A stretch of 64,000 nucleotides of DNA from the NCBI GenBank assembly GCA_015061185.1, contig SUWZ01000003.1:1-64000 (forward strand), read 5' to 3'. Of the stretch, positions 56,485 to 64,000 are shown in pieces (positions within the stretch are counted from its first letter, which is position 1; every line of letters starts with the position of its first letter). A program made the translations under genes and the position numbers. Source of the DNA: Bacteroidales bacterium (GTDB lineage Bacteria > Bacteroidota > Bacteroidia > Bacteroidales > Paludibacteraceae). The notes under the pieces are model-generated. The model saw only the letters and a program-made list of their open reading frames with translations, did not search any database and had not been told where the DNA came from.

Positions 56485-59024
56485 TAAGGTCAAAATATTT
56501 TCTATTAGTTCTATTTTTTATCTTTTCGTCCAATTTGTTGTTTTCTCAGATTTCTACTGAGATTACAGGTATTGTTAGAGATTCAGCCTCACAAGAGACG
56601 CTGCCCAATGTTTCCGTTTATTTTAAGAATACCTCCAATGGTACTGTTACCGACTTATACGGTTCCTTTTCTTTGATAACCAAAGAGTCCGGAACATTAG
56701 TGATTTCAATGGTGGGCTATAAAGAGAAAGTTTACAAAATTGTAGCCAATGGAAAGAAGAGGTCTCTTAAGGTCAATTTACCCTTGGAATATTATGGTTT
56801 AGATGAAATAGTTGTTAAGCCCAAAAGGGTTAGGTACAGCAGGAAAAATAATGCAGCTGTGGATTTTGTTAAGGCTGTTATTGAAAATAAAGATAAGGCA
56901 AGAATTCAGAATCATCCCTATTATAACTATGAAAAATATCAGAAGTTATCCTATTTTTGGAATGAATTTGAGGAGGGTAAGTATGGGATTTTGAACAATA
57001 AATTCGCTTTTTTATATGACCATATTGATACTTTATCCGATGGTACTACTATTTTACCTTTAGGATTAAGGGAGAATATATCTACAATTTATGCGAGGAC
57101 AAACCCGGAAAAAATTCATACGATTATTCATGCGCAGAAGCAAGATGGATTGGATGAATTTCTTCCTCAAGAAGGTGTTCAGAAGACTTTGGACGAGATG
57201 TTTCAGGAGATTGATGTATATGATAATGACATAGTTTTACTCTCCAACCATTTTGTGAGTCCCTTATCCAATATAGCACCATCGTTTTACAAATATTACA
57301 TAATAGATTCTTTAGAGATAGATGGAGAGCCATGTGTCAATTTAGGATTTACGCCATTTACAACGGAGGCATACGGATTTTCGGGAAGTTTATTTGTTAC
57401 TTTAGATTCTTTTAAATATGTAAAAAAGGCAGTTTTCAATGTGCCTAAGGATATCAATATGAATTTTGTAGAGGATCTTCATATAGAATTAGAGTATGCC
57501 ATGTTAGATAGTTCTGCACGTGTTAAGACCAGAGATTTTATGACGGCAGATTTTTTTGTACCTGCGTTACCTCGTATCTATGGGGAACGATTGAATACGT
57601 ATAAAAATTATTCCTTAGAGGCTCCAGCTACAGACGCCATTTTTGAGCGTGAGGCACCGGTGACAGAGAGTGCTCAAAGTCATTCTCACTCTCAAGAGGA
57701 TTGGGATAAGATGAGGGGAGAACCATTGAAAGCACAAGAGAGTCAGGTCTCTACGATTATGGATGAGATGCATAATGTGAAAGCATTTAGAGTGGTAGAA
57801 AAAGTGGCTAAATTTTGCGTTGATAATTATATTCCTACCAAAAAGGTGAACAGTCAGTTTGATTATGGCCCCATTTTTAGTACGGTCACTAAGAATGCTT
57901 TAGAGGGTTGGCGTATAAGAGTAGGAGGGGAGACCACCACCGCATTTGATAAACATTTTTTTCTTAATACGTATGCCGCTTGGGGTTTTAAAGATAAAAG
58001 GCCCAAAGGATATGGCGCATTGGAATATTCGTTTAATGATAAAAAACAATACAGAACTGAGTTTCCGGTTCATTCATTAAAAGCTTCTGTAAAATACGAT
58101 GTTGCCAAGGTTGGAGAAGATTTTTCCGGTGGAAATATTTTATCCTCTCTCTTCAGTCGTTCCGACGACAGAAATGCAATTTATCAGTTAAATGCCGCAC
58201 TTACCTATCAGCGAGAGAGTTATTCCGGATTTTCTTTTACGATGGATTTTGTTCATCAAAAATCTTATTCAACAGAGTTAACACAATTTTATCGTTATAA
58301 TAAGGATAATCAATTAGAAAGATTAGACGATTATTCAATGTTTACGGCTAACATCGCGTTGCGTTACGCTCCGGGAGAGAAGTTCTATTCATCCAGAAGA
58401 TTTCGTTATTCATTGTCGAGAGAAAAGCCCGTATTTATCCTGTCTCATAATGTCGGTGTAAAAGGTTTTTTAGGGTCGGAGTACACCTGTAATCGAACTC
58501 AATTAAGTTTTGATAAAAGATTTTGGTTATCCTATTTTGGTTATATGAATTTAACGTTAAAGGGAACTAAAGTATGGAATAGAGTACCTTATCCGATGTT
58601 AGATGTTCCCAATATAGGTTTTTCTCGTTTGTTGGATGATAAAGCATTTATGTTGATGGATCCGGTTGAATTTATAAATGATTGGTCTGTAACTTGGTAT
58701 ATTTCTTATTTTATGGGAGGTTTAATATTAAATAGAATACCGATTATAAGAAAGTTGCAGTTGAGGGAAGTGGTAACTTTTAAAGGACTTTATGGAGGGT
58801 TATCTAACAAGAATAATGTAAATAAAACAAGTAATAAAGAGGGATTGTTTCAGGTTCCATATTCAACCTATTCAATAGAGAATGTACCATATATGGAATT
58901 AAGTGTAGGGTTGGATAATATACTGAAAATATTCAGGTTGGATTATGTTTGGCGTCTAACCTACAGAGATCATCCGGGAGTTGATAAAGGGGGACTTCGA
59001 TTTGCGTTTCACATAGATTTTTGA
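56481..59024 (+). CDS. DUF5686/carboxypeptidase-like regulatory domain protein
   Basis: An 847-residue exported outer-membrane-associated protein. Signal peptide FLLVLFFIFSSNLLFSQ. A CarboxypepD_reg-like beta-sandwich (about 22-105: ITGIVRDSASQETLPNVSVYFKN, LVISMVGYKEKVYKI) is followed by the DUF5686 region, whose C-terminal third reads as a beta-barrel (FRYSLSREKPVFILSHNVGVKG, LRFAFHIDF with aromatic C-terminus). It lacks a TonB box or plug, so it is not a classic receptor. The family is conserved in Bacteroidetes, function unknown. Coupled to rnz by an ATGA overlap. Confidence 0.87.
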   Translation: MIRSKYFLLVLFFIFSSNLLFSQISTEITGIVRDSASQETLPNVSVYFKNTSNGTVTDLYGSFSLITKESGTLVISMVGYKEKVYKIVANGKKRSLKVNLPLEYYGLDEIVVKPKRVRYSRKNNAAVDFVKAVIENKDKARIQNHPYYNYEKYQKLSYFWNEFEEGKYGILNNKFAFLYDHIDTLSDGTTILPLGLRENISTIYARTNPEKIHTIIHAQKQDGLDEFLPQEGVQKTLDEMFQEIDVYDNDIVLLSNHFVSPLSNIAPSFYKYYIIDSLEIDGEPCVNLGFTPFTTEAYGFSGSLFVTLDSFKYVKKAVFNVPKDINMNFVEDLHIELEYAMLDSSARVKTRDFMTADFFVPALPRIYGERLNTYKNYSLEAPATDAIFEREAPVTESAQSHSHSQEDWDKMRGEPLKAQESQVSTIMDEMHNVKAFRVVEKVAKFCVDNYIPTKKVNSQFDYGPIFSTVTKNALEGWRIRVGGETTTAFDKHFFLNTYAAWGFKDKRPKGYGALEYSFNDKKQYRTEFPVHSLKASVKYDVAKVGEDFSGGNILSSLFSRSDDRNAIYQLNAALTYQRESYSGFSFTMDFVHQKSYSTELTQFYRYNKDNQLERLDDYSMFTANIALRYAPGEKFYSSRRFRYSLSREKPVFILSHNVGVKGFLGSEYTCNRTQLSFDKRFWLSYFGYMNLTLKGTKVWNRVPYPMLDVPNIGFSRLLDDKAFMLMDPVEFINDWSVTWYISYFMGGLILNRIPIIRKLQLREVVTFKGLYGGLSNKNNVNKTSNKEGLFQVPYSTYSIENVPYMELSVGLDNILKIFRLDYVWRLTYRDHPGVDKGGLRFAFHIDF

Positions 59025-59166
59025 TCCTACGATTAATTGTGTTTTCGTTCGCCTCTCTTTCCTATGAGTGGTATGGGTGGGCGACTAAAATCTCGCACTT
59101 TTGTCTCTCGTTTATATGTTTTTCTTATGCAACTAATTGTTGTGGAACTTGAGGTTGAGAAGATGC

Positions 59167-59226
59167 AAAATTTTCCATCAAAGTAGAAAGGAGGAAAGCA
59201 CTTTCGCCTTGATGGAAAATTTTTTA
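59167..59226 (+). terminator. Large hairpin between DUF5686 and manC
   Basis: AAAATTTTCCATCAA and TTGATGGAAAATTTT form a perfect 15-bp stem. The 28-base interior holds an additional short stem (GAAAG/CTTTC). T residues follow. It most simply ends the rnz-DUF5686 transcript, with manC convergent. The remainder of the 313-base gap 59,025-59,337 shows no gene. Confidence 0.6.
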
Positions 59227-59337
59227 TTCCCCTTGTTGCATTATTAACTTGAATTTATTTTTTATAGGGGGACGTAGAAATAGTCAAAGTAAAATATTTT
59301 CAACAACTACGCCAACTACATAAATAACAACGATTTA

Positions 59338-60417
59338 TTATATGTAATCTTCTCCAATTTTCACCAACGTATCATTTACAAATTGTCTGATTCGTTGTTC
59401 TTCACTTTTTTTGCAAATCAGAAGCACCTTATCCGCTTCAGCCACAATATAATCTTCCAAACCTTGTACCACAGCCAATTTTCCGTCGGGAAGAGCGATG
59501 ATATTGTCTTTGCAGTCGTAGAGAAGTGATTTGCACTTGAGTGTAACATTTTGTTCGGTGTCTTTCTCAGAGTGTTCGTAGATAGATCCCCAAGTACCCA
59601 AATCAGACCAGCCAAAATTAGCAGCCAATACATGAACGTTGTCAGCTTTTTCTAAAATTGCGTAGTCGATAGAGATATTAGTACAAGATTGGTAAATACT
59701 ATTGATGTATTCTTGTTCTTTAGGAGTTCCATAAAACTCTGCTCCTGCTTTAAATTTGTTACTAACCTCTTCCAAATAGCTATCAAACGCAGCTATGATA
59801 GTTTTAGCGTTCCAGATAAACATACCGGAATTCCATAGGAACTCGCCGCTATCCAAGAATATCTTTGCCAATTCCAAGTTGGGTTTTTCTGTAAAAGTTT
59901 TGGCTTTATAGAATCTGCTTTTTCCATCATTTTCAGCAATTTGAATATAGCCATAACCAGTTTCAGGTCTGTTAGGTTTTATTCCCAATGTCAAGATATT
60001 GTCATTTTGGCGAGTATATTCCAATCCCTCTTTAATAGTAGAGATAAAATCGTCTTCCTTTAGAATAAGGTGGTCAGACGGAGAAACAATAACATTTGCC
60101 TCTTTGTTAAGAGTATAGATTTTATTCATTGCGTAAGCGATACAAGGAGCAGTGTTACGTCTTGCCGGTTCCAACAATACTTGGTTTTCGCTGATTTCCG
60201 GAAGTTGTTCAAGAATCAAATCTTTGTAGTCGCTATTAGAAGCTATATAAATATTTTCTACCGGTACTATTTTAGAGAATCTGTCAAAAGTCATTTGAAG
60301 GAATGATCTTCCGGTTCCGAAAAAATCGAGGAATTGTTTGGGTTTTTTATTTGTACTAAAAGGCCAAAAACGACTTCCGACGCCCCCCGCCATAATTACA
60401 CAATAATTGTTTTTCAT
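59338..60417 (-). CDS. manC: Mannose-1-phosphate guanylyltransferase
   Basis: A 359-residue nucleotidyltransferase making GDP-mannose from mannose-1-phosphate and GTP. The pyrophosphorylase signature is AGGVGSRFWPFSTNKKPKQF; VSPSDHLI carries the catalytic Asp; FTEKP and LWNSGMFIWN are substrate-binding motifs. It lacks the C-terminal isomerase domain of bifunctional ManC, so only the transferase activity is expected. GDP-mannose feeds polysaccharide and fucose synthesis. Single gene, divergent from tRNA-Leu. Confidence 0.95.
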   Translation of the reverse strand: MKNNYCVIMAGGVGSRFWPFSTNKKPKQFLDFFGTGRSFLQMTFDRFSKIVPVENIYIASNSDYKDLILEQLPEISENQVLLEPARRNTAPCIAYAMNKIYTLNKEANVIVSPSDHLILKEDDFISTIKEGLEYTRQNDNILTLGIKPNRPETGYGYIQIAENDGKSRFYKAKTFTEKPNLELAKIFLDSGEFLWNSGMFIWNAKTIIAAFDSYLEEVSNKFKAGAEFYGTPKEQEYINSIYQSCTNISIDYAILEKADNVHVLAANFGWSDLGTWGSIYEHSEKDTEQNVTLKCKSLLYDCKDNIIALPDGKLAVVQGLEDYIVAEADKVLLICKKSEEQRIRQFVNDTLVKIGEDYI

Positions 60418-60498
60418 AATAAAATCACTTTATATATTCTTAATTCACTGCAAAAGTAATAAAAAAAATAGATTTTTTAGGAAAAAATTGCAGATATG

Positions 60499-60529
60499 TT
60501 TGGAAGTTCAAAAAAAAGCCGTATCTTTG
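60499..60529 (+). promoter_or_regulatory. Promoter of tRNA-Leu
   Basis: TTTG at 60,499-60,502 and TATCTTTG at 60,522-60,529 with a 19-base spacer, a perfect match to the Bacteroidetes consensus. The tRNA 5' end is 25 bases downstream. Confidence 0.8.
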
Positions 60530-60553
60530 CATCGCAATTCAGAAAAATGGTTT

Positions 60554-60637
60554 GCCCAGATGGCGGAATCGGTAGACGCGCTGGTCTCAAACACCAGTGG
60601 ATTCACTTCCATCCCGGTTCGACCCCGGGTCTGGGTA
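60554..60637 (+). tRNA. tRNA-Leu (anticodon CAA)
   Basis: An 84-nt class II tRNA: acceptor GCCCAGA/TCTGGGT with a G-T first pair, anticodon arm CTGGT-CTCAAAC-ACCAG giving CAA (reads UUG), a long variable arm TGGATTCACTTCCA, and T-arm CCCGGTTCGACCCCGGG. Discriminator A; CCA is not encoded. The 115-aa ORF-track entry through it is spurious. Confidence 0.96.
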
Positions 60638-60643
60638 CAAGGA

Positions 60644-60676
60644 AGAGAGGAACAAGAGTTTCTCTCTTTTTTTTTG
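60644..60676 (+). terminator. Terminator of tRNA-Leu
   Basis: AGAGAGGAAC pairs with GTTTCTCTCT (one G-T) around AAGA, followed by a run of T residues. Confidence 0.8.
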
Positions 60677-60698
60677 TTTCTATGTTTTAATTTACCAG

Positions 60699-60865
60699 GG
60701 TTGCACCCGTCACTCGGTTCACAGCTTGAACGGATCACCGTAAATTTTCGGTGATCCTAAATTTTCGGTGGGAAAGATTTGAAAATATACTATCTTTGTA
60801 GTATGGAACAGCGTAAAAAGAAGATAGAAGATCCGTTAAAATTGTTGTTACCAAGTGTAATCTAA
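60699..60865 (+). mobile_element. Probable IS left-end remnant behind tRNA-Leu
   Basis: GGGTTGCACCC near 60,699 is followed by a perfect 9-bp hairpin (GGATCACCG / CGGTGATCC), a -7 box TATCTTTG (60,791-60,798) and an ATG at 60,803 opening a 20-codon frame, MEQRKKKIEDPLKLLLPSVI, then TAA. The EDPLKLLLPS start resembles the N-termini of ISAon1-type transposases of Bacteroidetes, as far as I remember them. The rest is replaced by a solo inverted-repeat end. This is an old, deleted insertion; the assignment is tentative. Confidence 0.4.
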
Positions 60866-60883
60866 AAATAGATTTAAAAATTT

Positions 60884-60921
60884 CTCTCAAATATGCTCGA
60901 AATAAAATTTAAACAACTTCT
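60884..60921. repeat. Solo end of the inverted-repeat family
   Basis: CTCTCAAATATGCTCGAAATAAAATTTAAACAACTTCT is the exact inverse of the left 38 bases of copy A. It abuts the IS remnant. No partner end is seen. The rest of the gap to 61,181 has a TTCTATAAATTC half-site near 60,976 and no gene. Confidence 0.7.
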
Positions 60922-61180
60922 AAATTCTTTTTTTTATAATAGTTCTATTTGAAAATAAAGTGTACCTTTGTTTATGGCGATTTCTATAAATTCTAATAAA
61001 AATGTTTGTAATTGGATTGGAATAAAATGAAGTCTTAAGCAATTTAGGGGATATTGTTTGGGTTGTGAAGGTTGTTCTTTTTCTTGTTGATTGAGGGGTA
61101 GGAACATGCCTTGAGAGAATGTTGGAGTCGAATTTAAGAAATTGTCTTTATGGAATAGAAAGAAAATTAATGTTTAGCGT

Positions 61181-62095
61181 ATGGATCAGCCTAAAATTGA
61201 GAGATTGTTGAGGATTGTAAAATTGTTGCAAGATTCTGACGTTGATTATACAATTGAAGAAATAGCTCAACGTGTAAATGTTTCTTATCGCACCATTTAT
61301 CGCTATTTAGATACCTTAGAGACGGTTGGTTTTGTAGTGATAAATAAAAGTCCGGGGGTGAAAAAACTTTGTGTGGAGAAGAGAAAAGCATTTGATTTTT
61401 CTAAATTAATCCATTTTTCTGAAGAGGAGGCTTTTGTTATCGATCAGTTGATTGAGGCTTTGGATGAGACCAATGTCTTGAAACAAAACTTGAGAAGAAA
61501 ACTTGCCACGGTTTATGATTGCGCTCCCATCATTCAATCTGTTGTGCAGGGGAGAAAGGCTGCCAATGTGAATCGTATTGTGGATGCAATTCGGAGGAAG
61601 AAGCAAGTGATCTTAAAAAATTACTCATCGTCTTCTTCTAATACAATCAGAGATCGGTTGGTGGAACCTTTTGAGCTATCGCAAAATTATGTTCAAGTGT
61701 GGTGTTATGAGCCGGAGAGTGGAAAAAATAAATTGTTCAAGATGGCACGAATCGAAGAGACTGAGTTATTGAGTACAGGTTGGCAATTTGAGAGTGCTCA
61801 TAAATCAAAGGCGGTAGATGTGTTTCGTTGTGCCATGGAGTCGCCGTTCCGAATTAAGTTGCTGTTAGGAGTGAGAGCGCATAACCTGCTCATAGAAGAG
61901 TATCCTTTGGCGGAAAGAGATGTGAGTCGTTGCGAAGATGGACGGTGGATGTTGGATACGGTTGTGCAAGGTTTTGCCGGAGTGGGCAGGTTTGTTTTGG
62001 GACTTGCTCATGATATTGAAATTGTTGAATCGGATGAACTGAAAAATTATCTCAAAAAGGAGTTGCAAATTGCGGAGTGTAATTTGCTAAAGTAG
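61181..62095 (+). CDS. WYL-domain transcriptional regulator
   Basis: A 304-residue DNA-binding regulator. The N-terminal winged helix (residues 1-60: YTIEEIAQRVNVSYRTIYRYLDTLETVGF) is the HTH_11/DeoR type. A WYL ligand-sensing domain spans about 130-215 (RKKQVILKNYSSS, LVEPFELSQNYVQVWCYEPESGKNKLFKMARI), followed by a WCX-like C-terminal domain. WYL proteins bind nucleic acids or nucleotide ligands and often control defence or DNA-repair genes. No such genes adjoin it here; it stands alone between non-coding stretches, so its targets are unknown. Confidence 0.9.
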   Translation: MDQPKIERLLRIVKLLQDSDVDYTIEEIAQRVNVSYRTIYRYLDTLETVGFVVINKSPGVKKLCVEKRKAFDFSKLIHFSEEEAFVIDQLIEALDETNVLKQNLRRKLATVYDCAPIIQSVVQGRKAANVNRIVDAIRRKKQVILKNYSSSSSNTIRDRLVEPFELSQNYVQVWCYEPESGKNKLFKMARIEETELLSTGWQFESAHKSKAVDVFRCAMESPFRIKLLLGVRAHNLLIEEYPLAERDVSRCEDGRWMLDTVVQGFAGVGRFVLGLAHDIEIVESDELKNYLKKELQIAECNLLK

Positions 62096-62228
62096 AGTGT
62101 CCGGTGGTCTAAAGTTCTATATTTTCCCGTGGTGCTAATCGCATTCGCCCTGTTTTGTATCCGCAGTATTTATCTTCGGTAGGGTAAAATGCGTTTTGCA
62201 AGTTTAAGGTTTTAATTGGCAGTATGTT

Positions 62229-62263
62229 TGAAACCTGAAACTTGAAACCTGAAACCTGAAACT
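62229..62263. repeat. Heptamer tandem repeat TGAAAC[C/T]
   Basis: Five head-to-tail copies of TGAAACC or TGAAACT. It lies in the 822-base non-coding gap 62,096-62,917, which also contains the palindrome at 62,412 and an isolated TAACTTTG at 62,380. Confidence 0.75.
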
Positions 62264-62411
62264 AAATGTATGCCTTAAAAATTTCTTCCAACGGGTTAGT
62301 CTGCAAAATCTAAAAGAAAAAATAATCTAAAATAGTGAAAAATTTTTACCCATTGTCAAAAGTTGTCAAAACTGCATCTTAACTTTGTCGGCACGTAATG
62401 ATTTAAGGGAA

Positions 62412-62472
62412 GTTCTATAAATTAGGTTGCGAGAATCTTGAAAGGTAATCAGTAAGTTGTAATTTATAGAAC
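62412..62472. repeat. GTTCTATAAATTA palindrome family copy
   Basis: Perfect 13-base inverted repeats GTTCTATAAATTA / TAATTTATAGAAC flank a 35-base loop. It belongs to the same family as 8642-8683 but here is far from any gene end, so it is not simply a terminator. Confidence 0.6.
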
Positions 62473-62917
62473 GGCTTTACATAAAAGATTATGTTTGTTT
62501 AGGTAATTTATAAAAGTTTTTTTAAAGTCTCTCTGATGTGGTTTTTTTGACAAAATTGGCTTGACAGGAGATTTGTTTGGATGGGAATTTTGTCAATTTA
62601 GAGGTAGTACCATTTCAATCAGCCGAATGAACAGAACTAAATTTACTTTAGGAACTGTTTTGACGAGAAGTGGCGCATGAATGTGGATGTATAGTTTTGG
62701 AAAATCTGTTAGTTGTGGTTGCTGCGATAAAGTAATTAAGATGATTTTGAATGAGATTTGTTGAGTCTTTTTATACTTAAATCGGAGAAGGATGTGGGGT
62801 GTAATTGGTTGAATATGAGTGATGTATATAGGGTAGTTCAAAATTATACGAGTGCAAAACGATAAAATTGGTACGTCTTGTAATTAATGTGTAACCTTTA
62901 TCTAAAAATTAAGTAAT

Positions 62918-64000
62918 ATGAAAGCAAATAGAATTATTAGTAGGTTGGCTGTTGTCATTTTTTTTATGACATTAGTGGCTTGTTCATTGTTTGATGAGAG
63001 TCAGGAAAAGGTGGTAGAGGTGTTTTCTTCCGAAAAACCTTATACTTTAGAGATTTTGAAAGAGCGCAGTTATTATCAGGCAGACAAGGTGGTCAGTCGT
63101 TTATCCTCTAAGAATGTTGATTCTTACATATTGAAGAGTGAGGATGAAGATGGAGATAGTTGGTATAGTGTTGTGAGCGGAGCGTTTGAGAACGATAGTT
63201 GTTTGGAGGTTTTTCGGCTCTATTTGGATACCGCATTGCAAATTAAAGCCGGTGATGTTTTTCTCTATTCGGAGATGGACTCGCTGAATAGAATCCCTGT
63301 TAAAGAAGAGTCCGTAAAAGAACAAAAGCGCATTGATGCCAACAAGCCTGACGTGCCGAAAGATATTGCTTTGCTCATTTCTCAATATCCCAAAACGGAT
63401 ATTTTTTATCTGAAAAATGTGAGTCTTTTGTCTTTGACCGACGAGGGTATTGAGTCGGCAGAGGGGAGACATGTGGATATGCCTCGCGGTGTGACGTTGA
63501 AGAAGCTTAAAGAGTTGGGTTGTGTCTCTTTCGCCTCGGTGATTTATAAGGATAATTTATACAAAGATGAGGTTACTTTACAGGTGGCAAAGTTGAAAGA
63601 TCGTCCGGATGTAAATCAGGCTTCTGTTGTGCCTCTTTTTAATCTGAACAATGAAGAGGCGGCAGAAATTTGTTCGCTTTTGGCGGATTTGGTTTTGGCA
63701 ACCGGTAAGTATAACGAGGAGAAAAAAGAGGAGTTTCAACATCCTGCTCAGAAAAGTATTGTCGGGTATAAAGTTTCTTTTCTAACCAAAGAGGGGAAGC
63801 TCAGAAAGTATTATTTCTTGACCTCAGAAACGGGTGGGTTTGTCTATATGCTTCAAAGTACCAAGGAGGATGATACCGAATTGATGGATTTTCTTGCTAA
63901 TATTGGTAAATCAGATGGCGGTTTGGAAGAGTTTGATGAGTTTTATAATTCGTTCTATACGGTTGCCGACCAAATGGCCAATTTGGATGTTCTTATTGGC
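62918..64000 (+). CDS. Large lipoprotein, partial at window end
   Basis: An open frame of 361 codons running off the window; it is missing from the ORF track because it has no stop. The signal peptide MKANRIISRLAVVIFFMTLVAC ends in a lipobox-like LVAC followed by SLFDESQE. The visible mature part is acidic and soluble (LEILKERSYYQADKVVSRL, YSVVSGAFENDSCLEVFRLYLD, FLTKEGKLRKYYFLTSETGGF). I recognise no family. Codon use is ordinary. The start follows a long non-coding region, so it probably begins a new transcript. Confidence 0.75.
   Translation, partial: MKANRIISRLAVVIFFMTLVACSLFDESQEKVVEVFSSEKPYTLEILKERSYYQADKVVSRLSSKNVDSYILKSEDEDGDSWYSVVSGAFENDSCLEVFRLYLDTALQIKAGDVFLYSEMDSLNRIPVKEESVKEQKRIDANKPDVPKDIALLISQYPKTDIFYLKNVSLLSLTDEGIESAEGRHVDMPRGVTLKKLKELGCVSFASVIYKDNLYKDEVTLQVAKLKDRPDVNQASVVPLFNLNNEEAAEICSLLADLVLATGKYNEEKKEEFQHPAQKSIVGYKVSFLTKEGKLRKYYFLTSETGGFVYMLQSTKEDDTELMDFLANIGKSDGGLEEFDEFYNSFYTVADQMANLDVLIG

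Noticed and set aside
60407-60754. 115-aa plus-strand ORF
   Set aside because: It runs through tRNA-Leu, its promoter and its terminator.
62593-62841. 82-aa minus-strand ORF in the non-coding gap
   Set aside because: Isoleucine/threonine-rich random-looking sequence, no promoter or neighbour, no family resemblance.
63101-63472. 123-aa minus-strand ORF
   Set aside because: Antisense to the partial lipoprotein frame, which has a start, signal peptide and 361 open codons.
1-64000. Prophage, integrative element or toxin-antitoxin system
   Set aside because: No integrase, phage structural, mobilisation or paired small toxin/antitoxin genes could be recognised; the accessory parts are small islets with IS debris.

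Overview
The window looks like the chromosome of an AT-rich member of the Bacteroidota, most likely order Bacteroidales. The reasons are as follows. Many genes are preceded by the Bacteroidetes -7 box TAnnTTTG, sometimes with a TTG/TTTG at -33, and I see no clear Shine-Dalgarno tracts. The family content is typical of the group: a LytTR/LytS-type two-component pair, DUF4199, DUF6452/DUF6048, DUF5686, a PepSY-like protein, OmpA with an N-terminal barrel, and a type 9 secretion (T9SS) C-terminal sorting domain. Gene order is housekeeping with small accessory islets, and there is no prophage, conjugative element or CRISPR array.

Layout. 1-2,900 is an accessory islet: the right end of an IS-like element, a truncated membrane-protein tail, an AAA ATPase/DUF4143 protein with four phased upstream repeats, a 194-bp miniature inverted-repeat element, and a NERD-nuclease/zinc-finger gene broken by one in-frame TGA. 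2,900-16,345 is mostly conserved: bcp, two small secreted proteins, an ABC exporter, paaK plus an ACT-domain protein, an FAD-dependent dehydrogenase with a LytS/LytTR pair, a secreted endonuclease/phosphatase, a beta-helix lipoprotein, an acyltransferase and a nitrilase. 16,346-17,640 is a second islet: an IS30 transposase remnant, an orphan five-helix membrane protein, and a 103-bp inverted-repeat element whose end matches the IS end at the window start.

17,666-22,212 is a minus-strand operon of class A PBP, an alpha-oxoamine synthase (serine palmitoyltransferase-like), a nucleoside deaminase and a rhodanese. 22,501-26,634 carries a Yip1 protein, smpB, a twin-cassette ABC ATPase, small proteins and rplU-rpmA. 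26,737-29,289 encodes a secreted multidomain esterase (SGNH esterase, PHB-depolymerase-type esterase, CBM6, T9SS sorting domain). Next come pspC-uvrB, a cation/proton antiporter, a PepSY-like/outer-membrane-barrel pair behind duplicated promoters, a DUF4434 secreted glycosidase-like protein, YegP and tatAC. A seven-gene minus-strand operon then runs from DUF4199 to transketolase.

45,377-45,620 is an RNA transcription unit absent from the ORF track: signal recognition particle RNA followed by tRNA-Thr(UGU). After it come purM-prfA-cysK, hsp20, asnS, rpsA, ompA, rnz-DUF5686, manC, tRNA-Leu(CAA) with an IS remnant behind it, a WYL-domain regulator, and a lipoprotein open to the window end.

The most interesting non-coding signals are: the 32/33-bp-phased TTTGGAAAAATG boxes in front of the ATPase; two dispersed inverted-repeat families scattered through the intergenic regions; a duplicated 29-bp promoter block with paired AATTATTCC boxes in the -33 position; and a terminator whose loop holds the -33 element of an apparently leaderless rnz promoter. 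I did not find a clear, wholly new protein system. The protein-coding candidates for follow-up are the ATPase with its repeats, the orphan five-helix/lipocalin-like fusion, and the oxoamine synthase in the PBP operon.
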